From the NCBI GenBank assembly GCA_963783175.1, contig CAWANG010000036.1, positions 208,230 to 272,229 on the forward strand: DNA of 64,000 bases, in the 5' to 3' direction. The position numbers and the translations under genes were made by a program. Under the pieces are notes generated by a model. That model had not been told where the DNA came from. It ran no database searches and saw only the letters and a list, made by a program, of their open reading frames with translations. This DNA is from Roseiarcus sp963783175 (GTDB lineage: Bacteria > Pseudomonadota > Alphaproteobacteria > Rhizobiales > Beijerinckiaceae). Positions 40,374-48,237 of this stretch are shown here, in pieces (within the stretch, counting starts at the first letter, position 1; every line of letters begins with the position of its first letter).

Positions 40374-41418
40374 TCAGAAGCCATGTCGCAACGAACCGCC
40401 GCTCACCTCATCGCCGCGAGATTTCTCCAGAAAGTCTCGAGACTCTTCGTGCCGCCAAAGAGTGTGGTGAAATTGGTTGGAATCGACCAGAACGATGTCT
40501 CCGGCCCTCTGTTCGTTCGGCGGCATCCACAGGAGGCAGTTGAACTCCCTGGCGCCGGCCTCGGTGAACGGATGCGGACGTTCGAGGTCGATCGGCTGCC
40601 GCGCCAGCACCTGGACGGAGGTTGCGCCTCCCGTCAGTTCATAATGCGGCAGATGCGGGTGGAAGTTGAGGGTCGGGACATTACGCAAGAGGCCGAGTCT
40701 GTCGAGGTCGTGAAAGGGGGTGAGTGGAGCAATTTCGTTTGTGCCTTTCACCAGCGCGGGCCGAAGGCCGTACGTGTTGTGCACCGGAACGCCAAGACCC
40801 TTCATCAACGAGCGCGTGTACTGCCCGAACCGCTGCTGGCGAGGCACGAGCGGGTCACCGTGGTGCAGATATTCCACCTGGCGCTGCTTCATGTCGGCGG
40901 TGAAGCCGACGTCATGGTGGGGCGCAAGCAGGAGACAGGCGCCGTCCCGCTTCAACCATTCGCGGATCGCGGAGATCTCCTCCGGCGCCGCCTCCTGTTC
41001 GGAGAGAACATGGTCGAGTCCGAACACCATTAGGGTGTCTGCGTCGGCGAGAATGCGTTCATCGATCGGCAGCTTGTAGCCGGCCTGGTCGATGCGCTGG
41101 AAGACCGCAACCGGATGGCCCGTCGTTTCGCCGGCGATCTTCTGGAAGCTGAGGGTCGAGCGGTGAAACAGCTCAAGCGTTCCCGCAATGCCCTGAAGGA
41201 ACTGCGCTGCGCTCCATTCAGGCGTCTCGTAGGCGGGCCAGAGGACGTTCCGAACCTCGGTCATGGTGGAGAAGCGATTCTCCATCTGCCGCCGGGTCGC
41301 TTTGCGCCTCCCAAGGATAGCTCCACGTCCAGTAGATGCTCACGCGCCGCTTGCCGGGCGTGTATTTGCGCGGAATGTGATCCTGGTTGTAGGTCCGGGC
41401 GGAAGCTTGCGCTGACAT
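40374..41418 (-). pseudogene. DyP-operon protein with amidotransferase-like fold, frame broken once
   Basis: About 347 residues across two frames. It opens MSAQASARTYNQDHIPRKYT (ATG 41418 behind GGAGAAGATCCC), slips near 41305, and goes on KATRRQMENRFSTMTEVRNVL to 40374. Central motifs DTLMVFGLDHVLSEQE and GACLLLAPHHDVGF resemble a flavodoxin-like or class I glutamine-amidotransferase/ThuA fold, but I see no catalytic Cys. No signal peptide. Lies 30 bases behind the DyP gene. Function unknown. Confidence 0.6.
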
Positions 41419-41447
41419 GGGATCTTCTCCTTTTGTCTTGCGGCGGC

Positions 41448-42784
41448 TCAGGCCCGGCCCGGTGCATTCAGTGACGCGAGATAGCCAAGCGCCTTAAGAC
41501 CCGGGAGAAAGAAGTACGCGCCGCCCCTGACCGTGGTGAAGGCCGGCAGACCGACGATTTTCTTGCGAATGGGGCGCTTGGGAATCTTGAACTCCAACGT
41601 TCCGTCGTGCGCGCCGATAATCGGGTCGCGTTCGTTGCCGAGCTCGTGGAAATTGCGATCGTTCGCCCAGACGTTCTGCGCGAACTCGAACTGCCGAATA
41701 AGGCTCGCGCAGATTATGAACGCCGCGATACCGCGCTCGACGCCGTCCTCAGCCTTGCCGTCCGGCAACTGCGGACCATAGGTCGCGCCGCGGCGGATCA
41801 TCCGGCGACGGTTCATGTTCGCCGCAGTGTCGCGCGGATTCATGCGGCGCGCATGGGAGCCGAGCGGGACCGCATATCCGTGAGGGTCCATCTCCTTGTA
41901 GTTGAAGTCGTTGTTTCGCTGCGGGTCGGCGCCCAAGCTCGGGATCGTCCTTGTCGGGCGACAGGACGAGCGGCGCGCCGCTGCGCCAGCGGCCCATAAG
42001 CTTCGCGGCGATCAGTTCCTGCTCTTCCGCGGTCTCGCCATGTTGGCGAAGGAAGTCGCGAAACCTTCCCACATGCTCCGCAAGCCTGCGGTAGGCCATG
42101 TAGCTGCCGTTCCGCGCGAGAATTTTGGGCTGCGGGCTGTCGGCTATGACGCCGTGTTCGTCGGGATAGCCAAGGATGAACTCGCCCGCCTTCAGAGGAT
42201 CGCCGGAGCCGGGCGTGGGCTCCTCGCCCGCCCCCTCGATGACCGGCTGCGAGAGACGGTCCCGGTAGCCGAAATGATCGTGAGCATAGTCAAACGGCGG
42301 AATGGCTTTAAGGTCGAGCGCAGAGAGGACCTCGACGCCGGGGCAGTTGGCGATCAGCTTCGCGTGCTCCGAGACGCACCGGTCATGTTCCGCATCGTCC
42401 CGCGCGAAGAGAATGACGATCGCATGCAGATCCGGGCTCGCAAGCCCGCCGACCCAATGTTCGGGCGCAGTTCACACCGGTGTCGCCGAGCATCTCCGCC
42501 CGCGCCGCCATGCCCTGCTTGAACTCCTCCGGAAAAGACGCGAGCGAGGTCTCGTCCAGTCCAAGCGCGCGAAGCCCATTCCAGGTGAATGCCGCCGTCA
42601 CCCAGCGCTTGTCCTGATCGACGCTGGCGCGCATCGACGCCGCCGAATGAATCGTCTCCTTGATCGCCGACACCCAGGCGCGGCCGCCGGCTCCGTCGCG
42701 AAACGACAGAAATTCGTACCTGGCCGCGAGCGCCGGCGCGCGCGTCAGCAGAATATGCTGAATGTCGTCGAATTCGAGCATCAT
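41448..42784 (-). pseudogene. Dyp-type peroxidase, two frame breaks
   Basis: About 445 residues. Order of pieces: LEFDDIQHILLTRAPALAAR (N-terminal ferredoxin-like half), a break near 42470, EHWVGGLASPDLHAIVILF, GYRDRLSQPVIEGAG (the GxxDG-like distal Asp motif, here ending in Arg), a break near 41940, ADPQRNNDFNYKEMDPHGY, then the haem His in LGSHARRMNPRD and GAYFFLPGLKALGYLA at the end. It would use H2O2 with a haem. No Tat signal. Start 42784 is uncertain; GTG 42835 has a better ribosome binding site. It is the second gene of a four-gene minus operon. Confidence 0.82.
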
Positions 42785-42875
42785 CGCGACATTCCGTTTT
42801 CGGTTGACCTCGTTGCGGATGACCGTCCGCCTCACGCCTCGCAGACGTCCGATGCGACTGTTCCGCCCCGGGAAT

Positions 42876-43448
42876 TCATTGCATCTGGTCGAGCATGGTC
42901 GAGAACGCGGCCTTCAGTTTGAGGGCTTTTTTGATTTCAGTGGCGCTCACATACGGATATTCCGCGTATTCGAGAAAACTCGGGCATTGATGATCGCGAA
43001 CAAACTTGATGAACGCGGCGGGGTTCGTCTGCCAGTCCATCGGGAAGCCCTCGAGATTCTCGAACACCGTCCGCAGACCCGTGATTCCGAATAGCGTAAC
43101 GGCGTCTTCGGTGTACTTATCGAAGTCGGTGTCGAAAATGCCCTGATACATGAAGTAGGTCTCTCCCTTGATCGGAAAGAGCACCCACCGCAGGTAATGC
43201 AGCTGCAAGACCGCCAAGGCGTCGGGCTGCGCAGCGATCGTTTCCTCAATGCTTTTGGCGTATTTGTAGAAGACTTCTTCTCGGCCGGCTATAATCTTCG
43301 CCAGGATCGAGAAGCCGTAACAAGCCGGGGTCTTGGGAAAGATGGGCCCATAGCGCCCCTGCTCGACCTTGTCCTGGAAGTACCCCCCCTTGGGGATCGC
43401 CATCGCGGCCGGCTTCGACCAGTCCTGCGTTTTGGATTCGCTCGACAT
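42876..43448 (-). CDS. Unknown protein, first gene of the DyP operon
   Basis: 190 residues. ATG 43448 follows GAGGAAGGGCC. No signal peptide or membrane segment. The protein is helical and rich in aromatic residues (CYGFSILAKIIAG, LHYLRWVLFPIKGETYFMYQ, CPSFLEYAEYPYVSA). No family is recognised. It stands directly upstream of the Dyp-type peroxidase on the same strand, which suggests a joint role, perhaps as cargo or partner of the peroxidase. Confidence 0.7.
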   Translation of the reverse strand: MSSESKTQDWSKPAAMAIPKGGYFQDKVEQGRYGPIFPKTPACYGFSILAKIIAGREEVFYKYAKSIEETIAAQPDALAVLQLHYLRWVLFPIKGETYFMYQGIFDTDFDKYTEDAVTLFGITGLRTVFENLEGFPMDWQTNPAAFIKFVRDHQCPSFLEYAEYPYVSATEIKKALKLKAAFSTMLDQMQ

Positions 43449-43667
43449 TGAGTTGGCCCTTCCTCGATGTGTTTCCTCAGTGAATGAATTTGTTGCTGTG
43501 GGCTTGTCCTACTGCTGGCGGCGGCCGAGCAGTCGGTAAGAACAGCCGCCCGAGGCCACTCGGCATCATGCACATGGTTCGACTTCGGCGCCCAGCCCCG
43601 TGCTTCTCCTCGGCCGATCCCGGCCTCGAAACGGGGAACAGGGTCACAGCGTCGACGATCCTTCCCC

Positions 43668-44440
43668 CTACGGCGCACATTTCTTCAAGGTTGTGGCGAG
43701 CGCCGGATCGCCGGAAGCGCTGTAGACGAGTTCGGTGGCGGAGCGGAGCGCGATCATCACGCTCCGGGACGTGTAGCTAATCGAGTCCTCACAGTCGGCG
43801 CTCACCTTGAGCGCGCCTTCCGCTTCAGACGCGCCCTCGATCCGGCAGGTGGCGGAAGGCAGAAGGATCTTCTTCGTCGACTCGACAATCGCGGCCTGGG
43901 CGAACTTGTCCACCGGCTGGCGATAGGCCCAGCCGCCGCCGCGCCGCTGGAATAGCCGCTCGCAATCCTCCGCGGAATAGGCCCAGGTCCCGACCAGCTG
44001 CGCGAGGCTCTTGGGCGCATATACGCCCTGGACTTCCGGCGCCTCCCGTCCGGGCGCGGGCGGCGGCAGGGGCGCTTCGGCGAGCCGGCGGAGCCGAGGG
44101 CGTCTCGGGGGAGACGGCGGGGGAGCGAGGCGGCGTGGCGGCTTGCTGTCCTGCATCGGGCGCCGGAGTGGGAGCGGGCGGCGCGGTCGGAGAGGGAGCG
44201 GGCGGGGCTGCGGCCTCCTGCGCGGCCGGGGGCGCAGGTGCGGGCGGAGGCGAGGGCGCGGGTTGCTGCGCGACCGGCGCAGGAGCGAGGCGGCGCCGCC
44301 GGAGCCGGCGCGGGAGCGACAGCTGTTGGGCCTGGCGAAACGGGGGGTGGGACATTCGTCTGGTTGCCGGCTGTCCAGAAGAGGGCTGCGATCGCGACGA
44401 GGACGACGCCCCCGAGCAAAGCCCATAACCAGCGCGACAT
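43668..44440 (-). pseudogene. Membrane-anchored Pro/Ala-rich protein with Cys-containing C-terminal domain
   Basis: ATG 44440 follows AAAGGGATGCC. A membrane helix (LWALLGGVVLVAIAALFW) is followed by a long Pro/Ala linker and a C-terminal domain of about 125 residues: APKSLAQLVGTWAYSAEDCE, RRGGGWAYRQPVDKFAQAAI, then three further Cys, ending in KKCAP. Two frame changes in the GC-rich linker (about 44285 and 44085) interrupt it. A periplasmic domain on an inner-membrane anchor is inferred. Family not recognised beyond being common in Rhizobiales. Confidence 0.6.
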
Positions 44441-44473
44441 GGCATCCCTTTCGCGTAGCCCGGAACTGTCTCC

Positions 44474-44803
44474 CTAGAAGTTGATCAGACCATGCTTATG
44501 GACATGAGTCACATGAACCAGTGGAGCCACTTCTGCCGTCACGTGGTGCATCAGATATTGATGTTTGACGTACCCGACATGCCCAGCCCAAGCCATGTAG
44601 CACCAAGTATCCCCGCAACTTTCGATATCAATCGGCGCTCCCGCCGGAATGATGGCCTTGACCCGATGATGCGTGCCGGGTCCTGCTCGCAGGTTCAGGT
44701 TCGAGGTGGTATGGGTTATGGCCGCGCTAGCGGGCAGAGCAGAAAACACCAAACCTACTGCTAGGGCGCTTGCGCTTACCAAAATGGCGATACGGAATTG
44801 CAT
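44474..44803 (-). CDS. Secreted SH3-like (SH3_3) protein
   Basis: 109 residues. Signal peptide to about residue 28 (ALPASA-A). Then one bacterial SH3 domain: SNLNLRAGPGTHHRVKAIIPAG, SCGDTWCYMAWAGHVGYVKHQYL. The tail is His-rich (VTHVHKHG). Such domains bind peptidoglycan or protein partners in the envelope. The start follows GAAGGGAGAAC. Confidence 0.85.
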   Translation of the reverse strand: MQFRIAILVSASALAVGLVFSALPASAAITHTTSNLNLRAGPGTHHRVKAIIPAGAPIDIESCGDTWCYMAWAGHVGYVKHQYLMHHVTAEVAPLVHVTHVHKHGLINF

Positions 44804-45050
44804 GGATGTTCTCCCTTCGTTGTTCGTGTAAGCAAGTTAATTTTGTCCCGTCAGGTAATGCGATCAGCCGAACATGTAAAAGACCGCGCTGCCATCCGAA
44901 ATGGCGGCTGCGCGGCGCGTCAGCTGACCGCGAGAGGTCGCGGGGTCGTCTTGCACCGCGCCGGCGACGCTGACGTCGGACACTGACCACGTGGCGCGAG
45001 CCGTCGCGGCATCGAGCGGCATGTGTTAGGCAAACACTAGCGGAGGCTGC

Positions 45051-45515
45051 TCATCCGCCACAAAAATGTGCATCCGTCAGCTTGCTTACGATAATCGCAG
45101 CCATCCTGTTCTGCGCCTCCGGGGTTTGATCGGCAGTTGATGTGAATGGCAGGCGCTCGCCGGTCCAGCACATCTCTATCCGGTTCTCTGACACTTTGTT
45201 GTCGTACACGAGAGCCTCGAATACGGCATTGGCGCGTCGTTGTGATAGGCGCTCGTTAAACCCCGCAGACCCGACTGAATCGGTCTTGCCAAGGATTGTG
45301 GCGACGAAGTCCGGGTGGCTTTCGATCATTCCAGCCACGTCGTGTATTTGATCTTGGTCTTTGGGATCCAACGTATAGCCGCCGGTGGGAAAATAGATAA
45401 AATGGGCCGTAGAGCCCGGCGGCAAATTCTTCACCTCTTGCGCTGTCCCGGCGTAAGCTGCAAAAAAACAGATGGCCGCCGCTGCGAGGCTCTTCGTTAC
45501 ATTGCTTCTTAACAT
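45051..45515 (-). CDS. OmpA-family periplasmic protein
   Basis: 154 residues. A signal peptide (to about residue 25, GTA-Q) is followed directly by one OmpA_C-like domain: IYFPTGGYTLDPKDQDQIHD, GKTDSVGSAGFNERLSQRRANAV (the peptidoglycan-binding helix with Asp and Arg). A Cys pair lies late. No beta-barrel. It would bind peptidoglycan. The start follows AAAGGGAGCG. Confidence 0.85.
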   Translation of the reverse strand: MLRSNVTKSLAAAAICFFAAYAGTAQEVKNLPPGSTAHFIYFPTGGYTLDPKDQDQIHDVAGMIESHPDFVATILGKTDSVGSAGFNERLSQRRANAVFEALVYDNKVSENRIEMCWTGERLPFTSTADQTPEAQNRMAAIIVSKLTDAHFCGG

Positions 45516-45889
45516 TTCGCTCCCTTTCTATTTTTGCTTTCTACGTTGAGATAAATCGCTGCATCCAAGGAGGCCGCCAACTCATCTCGATTTCGGCGCG
45601 GGCTGAAACGTCGCCATGTCGCTGTCAAAGTGCAGGCCATGGAGGTCAAGCTGCTGCTTCGTCTGGAGCGCCTGCACCATCGCCCTGAGGCGGTAGCTGC
45701 GCTCCTGCTCCTCCCGATATGATCATTGTTCGGCCCTCAGAATTGGCTTCCGTCGACGCATGGCGTTCACGCAGAACCGGTATCCAGCGGCGAGACGCCG
45801 CTGGACTTGTCGAGTAAGGCTTTATTCGCGCAAATCAGATCGGTTGCTGGCTTCGCGCTGAAGCCAGTCGACAGACCCGCTCGGCGTTC
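45516..45889. other. Gap with a decayed OmpA-type fragment
   Basis: No intact gene. A minus-strand remnant at 45582-45722 is described separately; the rest shows nothing. Confidence 0.5.
45582..45722 (-). pseudogene. Fragment of an OmpA-like lipoprotein
   Basis: One minus-strand frame reads RSYRLRAMVQALQTKQQLDL, LHGLHFDSDMATFQPAPKSR and stops at 45582. This resembles the stretch before and at the start of an OmpA_C domain. No start codon or further domain is present, so it is a remnant. Confidence 0.4.
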
Positions 45890-46255
45890 CTAATCGCCGG
45901 CGGGGGAGGCGATGAACGCCATCGCTCCCCTGCATTGGTCGCTGGTCTCGCCAAGATGCGGCCTCATACAGTCGGCAATGTTGCCATATGTGGCCTGGGG
46001 GCAGAATTGCTGGATGTCCCCTTTGCACTCCGAGAAGACCCATGCAGCCTTCGACAGCCTTGACGAGCAGCCTACGGAGAGTTCGCTCATGTGCGCTTGT
46101 ATGCACGCGCGAATGTGTCCCTCGCCGGGCGCAATACCCGCGCAAATGGACTTGAGATCGACTGTGCAATCTCGGTCCTCCGCTCGAACCGACGCCGTCG
46201 ATGCCGTGAGAACCATCGCCGCGCCAAGCGCGACCGTGTAAAACGCACTCTTCAT
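45890..46255 (-). CDS. Secreted cysteine-rich repeat protein
   Basis: 121 residues. Signal peptide to about residue 25 (VRA-ED). It holds two copies of the cysteine-rich repeat (PF00839-like) pattern: CTVDLKSICAGIAPGEGHIRAC and CKGDIQQFCPQATYGNIADCM, each followed by H(L/M) and a later Cys. Eight Cys probably form disulphides in the periplasm. Such proteins are common in Rhizobiales; function unknown. Confidence 0.82.
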   Translation of the reverse strand: MKSAFYTVALGAAMVLTASTASVRAEDRDCTVDLKSICAGIAPGEGHIRACIQAHMSELSVGCSSRLSKAAWVFSECKGDIQQFCPQATYGNIADCMRPHLGETSDQCRGAMAFIASPAGD

Positions 46256-46291
46256 ATCGCTTCTCCCTTCAGTTTGATGACATGCACCGGC

Positions 46292-46711
46292 CTATCTTAA
46301 GATCTCCCAGTTATTCTCGTATTTCTCGACCGACTTGGCGTCGATGAATCCAATAGGGTTGGAAGTCGGCGATCGGCGAAACTGGGCCGCCAGATCACGG
46401 TTCCTGGCGACAAAGAAACGAGCAGACTTTACGCCTCGTTCGAGTCCCAAAAGGACGTACACCGTCACTTGGTCCGCGAGGCTTCCATCAAAACTCGCGC
46501 GGCGCACGTACCATGGCGTCGAGTGCACGGTTTTCACTTGAACGGGCTTCGGCGCTGAGTCGCCCGCCCGAACGAGCAGGACGTGTTCCTTGCGATCCGA
46601 AAGCTGCGCCTCGAATCCGCGTCTCAACAATTCGTCCATCACTAAACGTTCGCCCGACGGGGCGCGCGCCTTTGGCTTCCTCCCATTTCTTTCGTCTGCG
46701 GTCTCGCTCAT
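46292..46711 (-). CDS. Protein with restriction-endonuclease-like fold (DUF4365-like)
   Basis: 139 residues, no signal. ERLVMDELLRRGFEAQLSDR, VLLVRAG, KPVQVKTVHS and FFVARNRDLAAQF suggest the PDDEXK-like fold with the xVK element QVKT in place of ExK. The catalytic Asp is not obvious. It could be a small nuclease or an inactive DNA-binding relative. No toxin, methylase or other partner is adjacent. Confidence 0.55.
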   Translation of the reverse strand: MSETADERNGRKPKARAPSGERLVMDELLRRGFEAQLSDRKEHVLLVRAGDSAPKPVQVKTVHSTPWYVRRASFDGSLADQVTVYVLLGLERGVKSARFFVARNRDLAAQFRRSPTSNPIGFIDAKSVEKYENNWEILR

Positions 46712-46790
46712 CGCTTAACCCGCTGGACGCGTAGCGCCCGTCCGACGTTCATCAAACCGCGCTGGGAGGCGGTTGAGATGAGACGGACGG

Positions 46791-47096
46791 CTATTGGGGG
46801 GGAGGTGTGCCAGCAGGCGCTGTCGCCGCTGGTTTCTCTCCCGTTCGTCGCTCGTGCCGTCGCTCATGACGGCCGTGGCGTCGCTCATGGCGACCGGTGC
46901 GCCGCCCTTGCCGCCGTTGCATCCCATGTGTGCCGGCTGCCGCAGGAGGCGCGGCGGGGGACGTGGTGGCCTCTTGTGCTTCAGCCTCCAACGGCTCCAG
47001 CGCCGACGATAGCGTGAAGCCTAATGCCGCCCCGAATCCAAGCAGGGAAAGCGCCTTTCGTCGCGAGACCATTTCGGGTTTGATTTTTTGGTTCAT
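46791..47096 (-). CDS. Small twin-arginine-type exported His/Arg-rich protein (paralogue B)
   Basis: 101 residues, start at 47096 behind GGGAGACGGGAA. N-terminus MVSRRKALSLLGFGAALGFT and ALEPLEAEAQ match the gene at 36308 closely. The mature part has tandem RRHGRHERRHERR units and a Pro/Ala tail. The basic His/Arg repeats could bind nucleic acid, phosphate or metal. A third piece of this tail lies near 28376-28467. No family recognised. Confidence 0.72.
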   Translation of the reverse strand: MNQKIKPEMVSRRKALSLLGFGAALGFTLSSALEPLEAEAQEATTSPAAPPAAAGTHGMQRRQGRRTGRHERRHGRHERRHERRTGEKPAATAPAGTPPPQ

Positions 47097-47128
47097 TTCC
47101 CGTCTCCCTGCCACTCACGATTGTCGAA

Positions 47129-47353
47129 CTAGAGTGACGAAAAGTTGGACGCGAACATCTCAAGGTCCGAACGGAATGCCCCCGCGATCGGCGGTCGACT
47201 AGAGACGCAGTCGGACGTCGACATGAGTTTTTTGCGCCCCTCATCTCTGATCTCGCCGCCTGCAAGCGATAGTGCGAAAAGCCCGAGGCTTGCGATTGTT
47301 GCGCCCGCCAATCCGACGACGAAAGTTCGGTTGAATTGACCGCGCGGGGTCAT
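47129..47353 (-). CDS. Small membrane-anchored protein, unknown
   Basis: 74 residues. ATG 47353 follows GGGAGGCGGTCCG. One hydrophobic segment (FVVGLAGATIASLGLFALSLAG) is followed by a polar tail. It lies between paralogue B and the response regulator, and the repeat operator-like sites precede it on its own strand. Family unknown. Confidence 0.45.
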   Translation of the reverse strand: MTPRGQFNRTFVVGLAGATIASLGLFALSLAGGEIRDEGRKKLMSTSDCVSSRPPIAGAFRSDLEMFASNFSSL

Positions 47354-47510
47354 CGGACCGCCTCCCATCCCCTCAACACCGCGAACCACAATCGTGGCGC
47401 CGGCATTGAGTCGCCCGCTTGCCTTCTCTGGGCGCTCCACTTCGGACAAGGCGCGCGTAACGAGGCTGGGCGAGCGAGTGCGACGGTACGTAAGAGGCAG
47501 CCGCATGTAA

Positions 47511-47552
47511 CCTCGTAGAATTACGAGGCCACGCCCTGAAAAATTACGAGGT
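47511..47552. promoter_or_regulatory. Inverted repeat and half site, possible response-regulator operator
   Basis: CCTCGTAGAATTACGAGG (47511-47528) is a perfect palindrome with 7-bp arms. A second element TGAAAAATTACGAGG follows at about 47538-47552. The exact inverse of the latter occurs in the promoter region at 50557. The sites lie upstream of the minus-strand gene at 47353. Confidence 0.5.
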
Positions 47553-47595
47553 TGAGCATGTCGGGAAATCAACGCACATGGCGACGACGGCCATA

Positions 47596-48237
47596 TCAGA
47601 TCGTCGCAATCCCATGCTTGATCGCGAAGTGAATAAGCTCAGCGCTGCTGTGAAGTCCGTTCATTTCCATAATTTGGTACTTGTGGAATTCGACAGTTCG
47701 CGCGGAAATCGCGAGATCGCTCGCAATCTCCTTTGCCGAACGCCCCTGCGCAAACAATTGCAGAATCTCTCTCTGGCGTGGCGTGAGCACCTTCGCGCCT
47801 TCGCTCTCGCCTCGTGCGCCGCTCTCGGCTTCCTCCACCACCTGTTTCGTCAAGGAAGGGGTGATGAATGTCTTGCCTTTCAACGCTGCATGAATGGCCA
47901 GCACCAATTCCTCCGGGGCCGAATGCTTGACCACGAAGCCGGAAGCGCCGGCATCCAGCGCGCGGCGCGCGTACGCCGCGTTCTGATGCATCGTCAAGAA
48001 CACGACCTTGATGTTCGGGTGGGACTTCCTCAGCCGAGCCAACGCCTCAAACCCGTTGAGGTTTGGCATGGCGACATCGGCGACGATGACGTCGGGACGC
48101 AGCCTTTGCGCGGCCTCAATCATTGCGCGCCCATCTTCAACAATTCCGACGAGCTCAAACTCATCGGGGAGGAGCGCTTTGACGCCTTCGGCCATCATGC
48201 GATGGTCGTCAGCCAGCAACACCCGCGGGCGACTCAC
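47596..48237 (-). CDS. LuxR/NarL-family response regulator
   Basis: 213 residues. REC domain: acidic pair in VLLADDHRMM, phospho-Asp in VIVADVAMPNLNG (about 54), Thr in VVFLTMHQ and Lys in GFVVKHSAPEE. HTH_LuxR: LTPRQREILQLFAQGRSAKEIASDL followed by SARTVEFHKYQIM. It overlaps the sensor kinase gene by 4 bases and is the kinase's obvious partner. Likely binding sites: the CCTCGTA-type repeats flanking the pair. Confidence 0.93.
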   Translation of the reverse strand: MSRPRVLLADDHRMMAEGVKALLPDEFELVGIVEDGRAMIEAAQRLRPDVIVADVAMPNLNGFEALARLRKSHPNIKVVFLTMHQNAAYARRALDAGASGFVVKHSAPEELVLAIHAALKGKTFITPSLTKQVVEEAESGARGESEGAKVLTPRQREILQLFAQGRSAKEIASDLAISARTVEFHKYQIMEMNGLHSSAELIHFAIKHGIATI

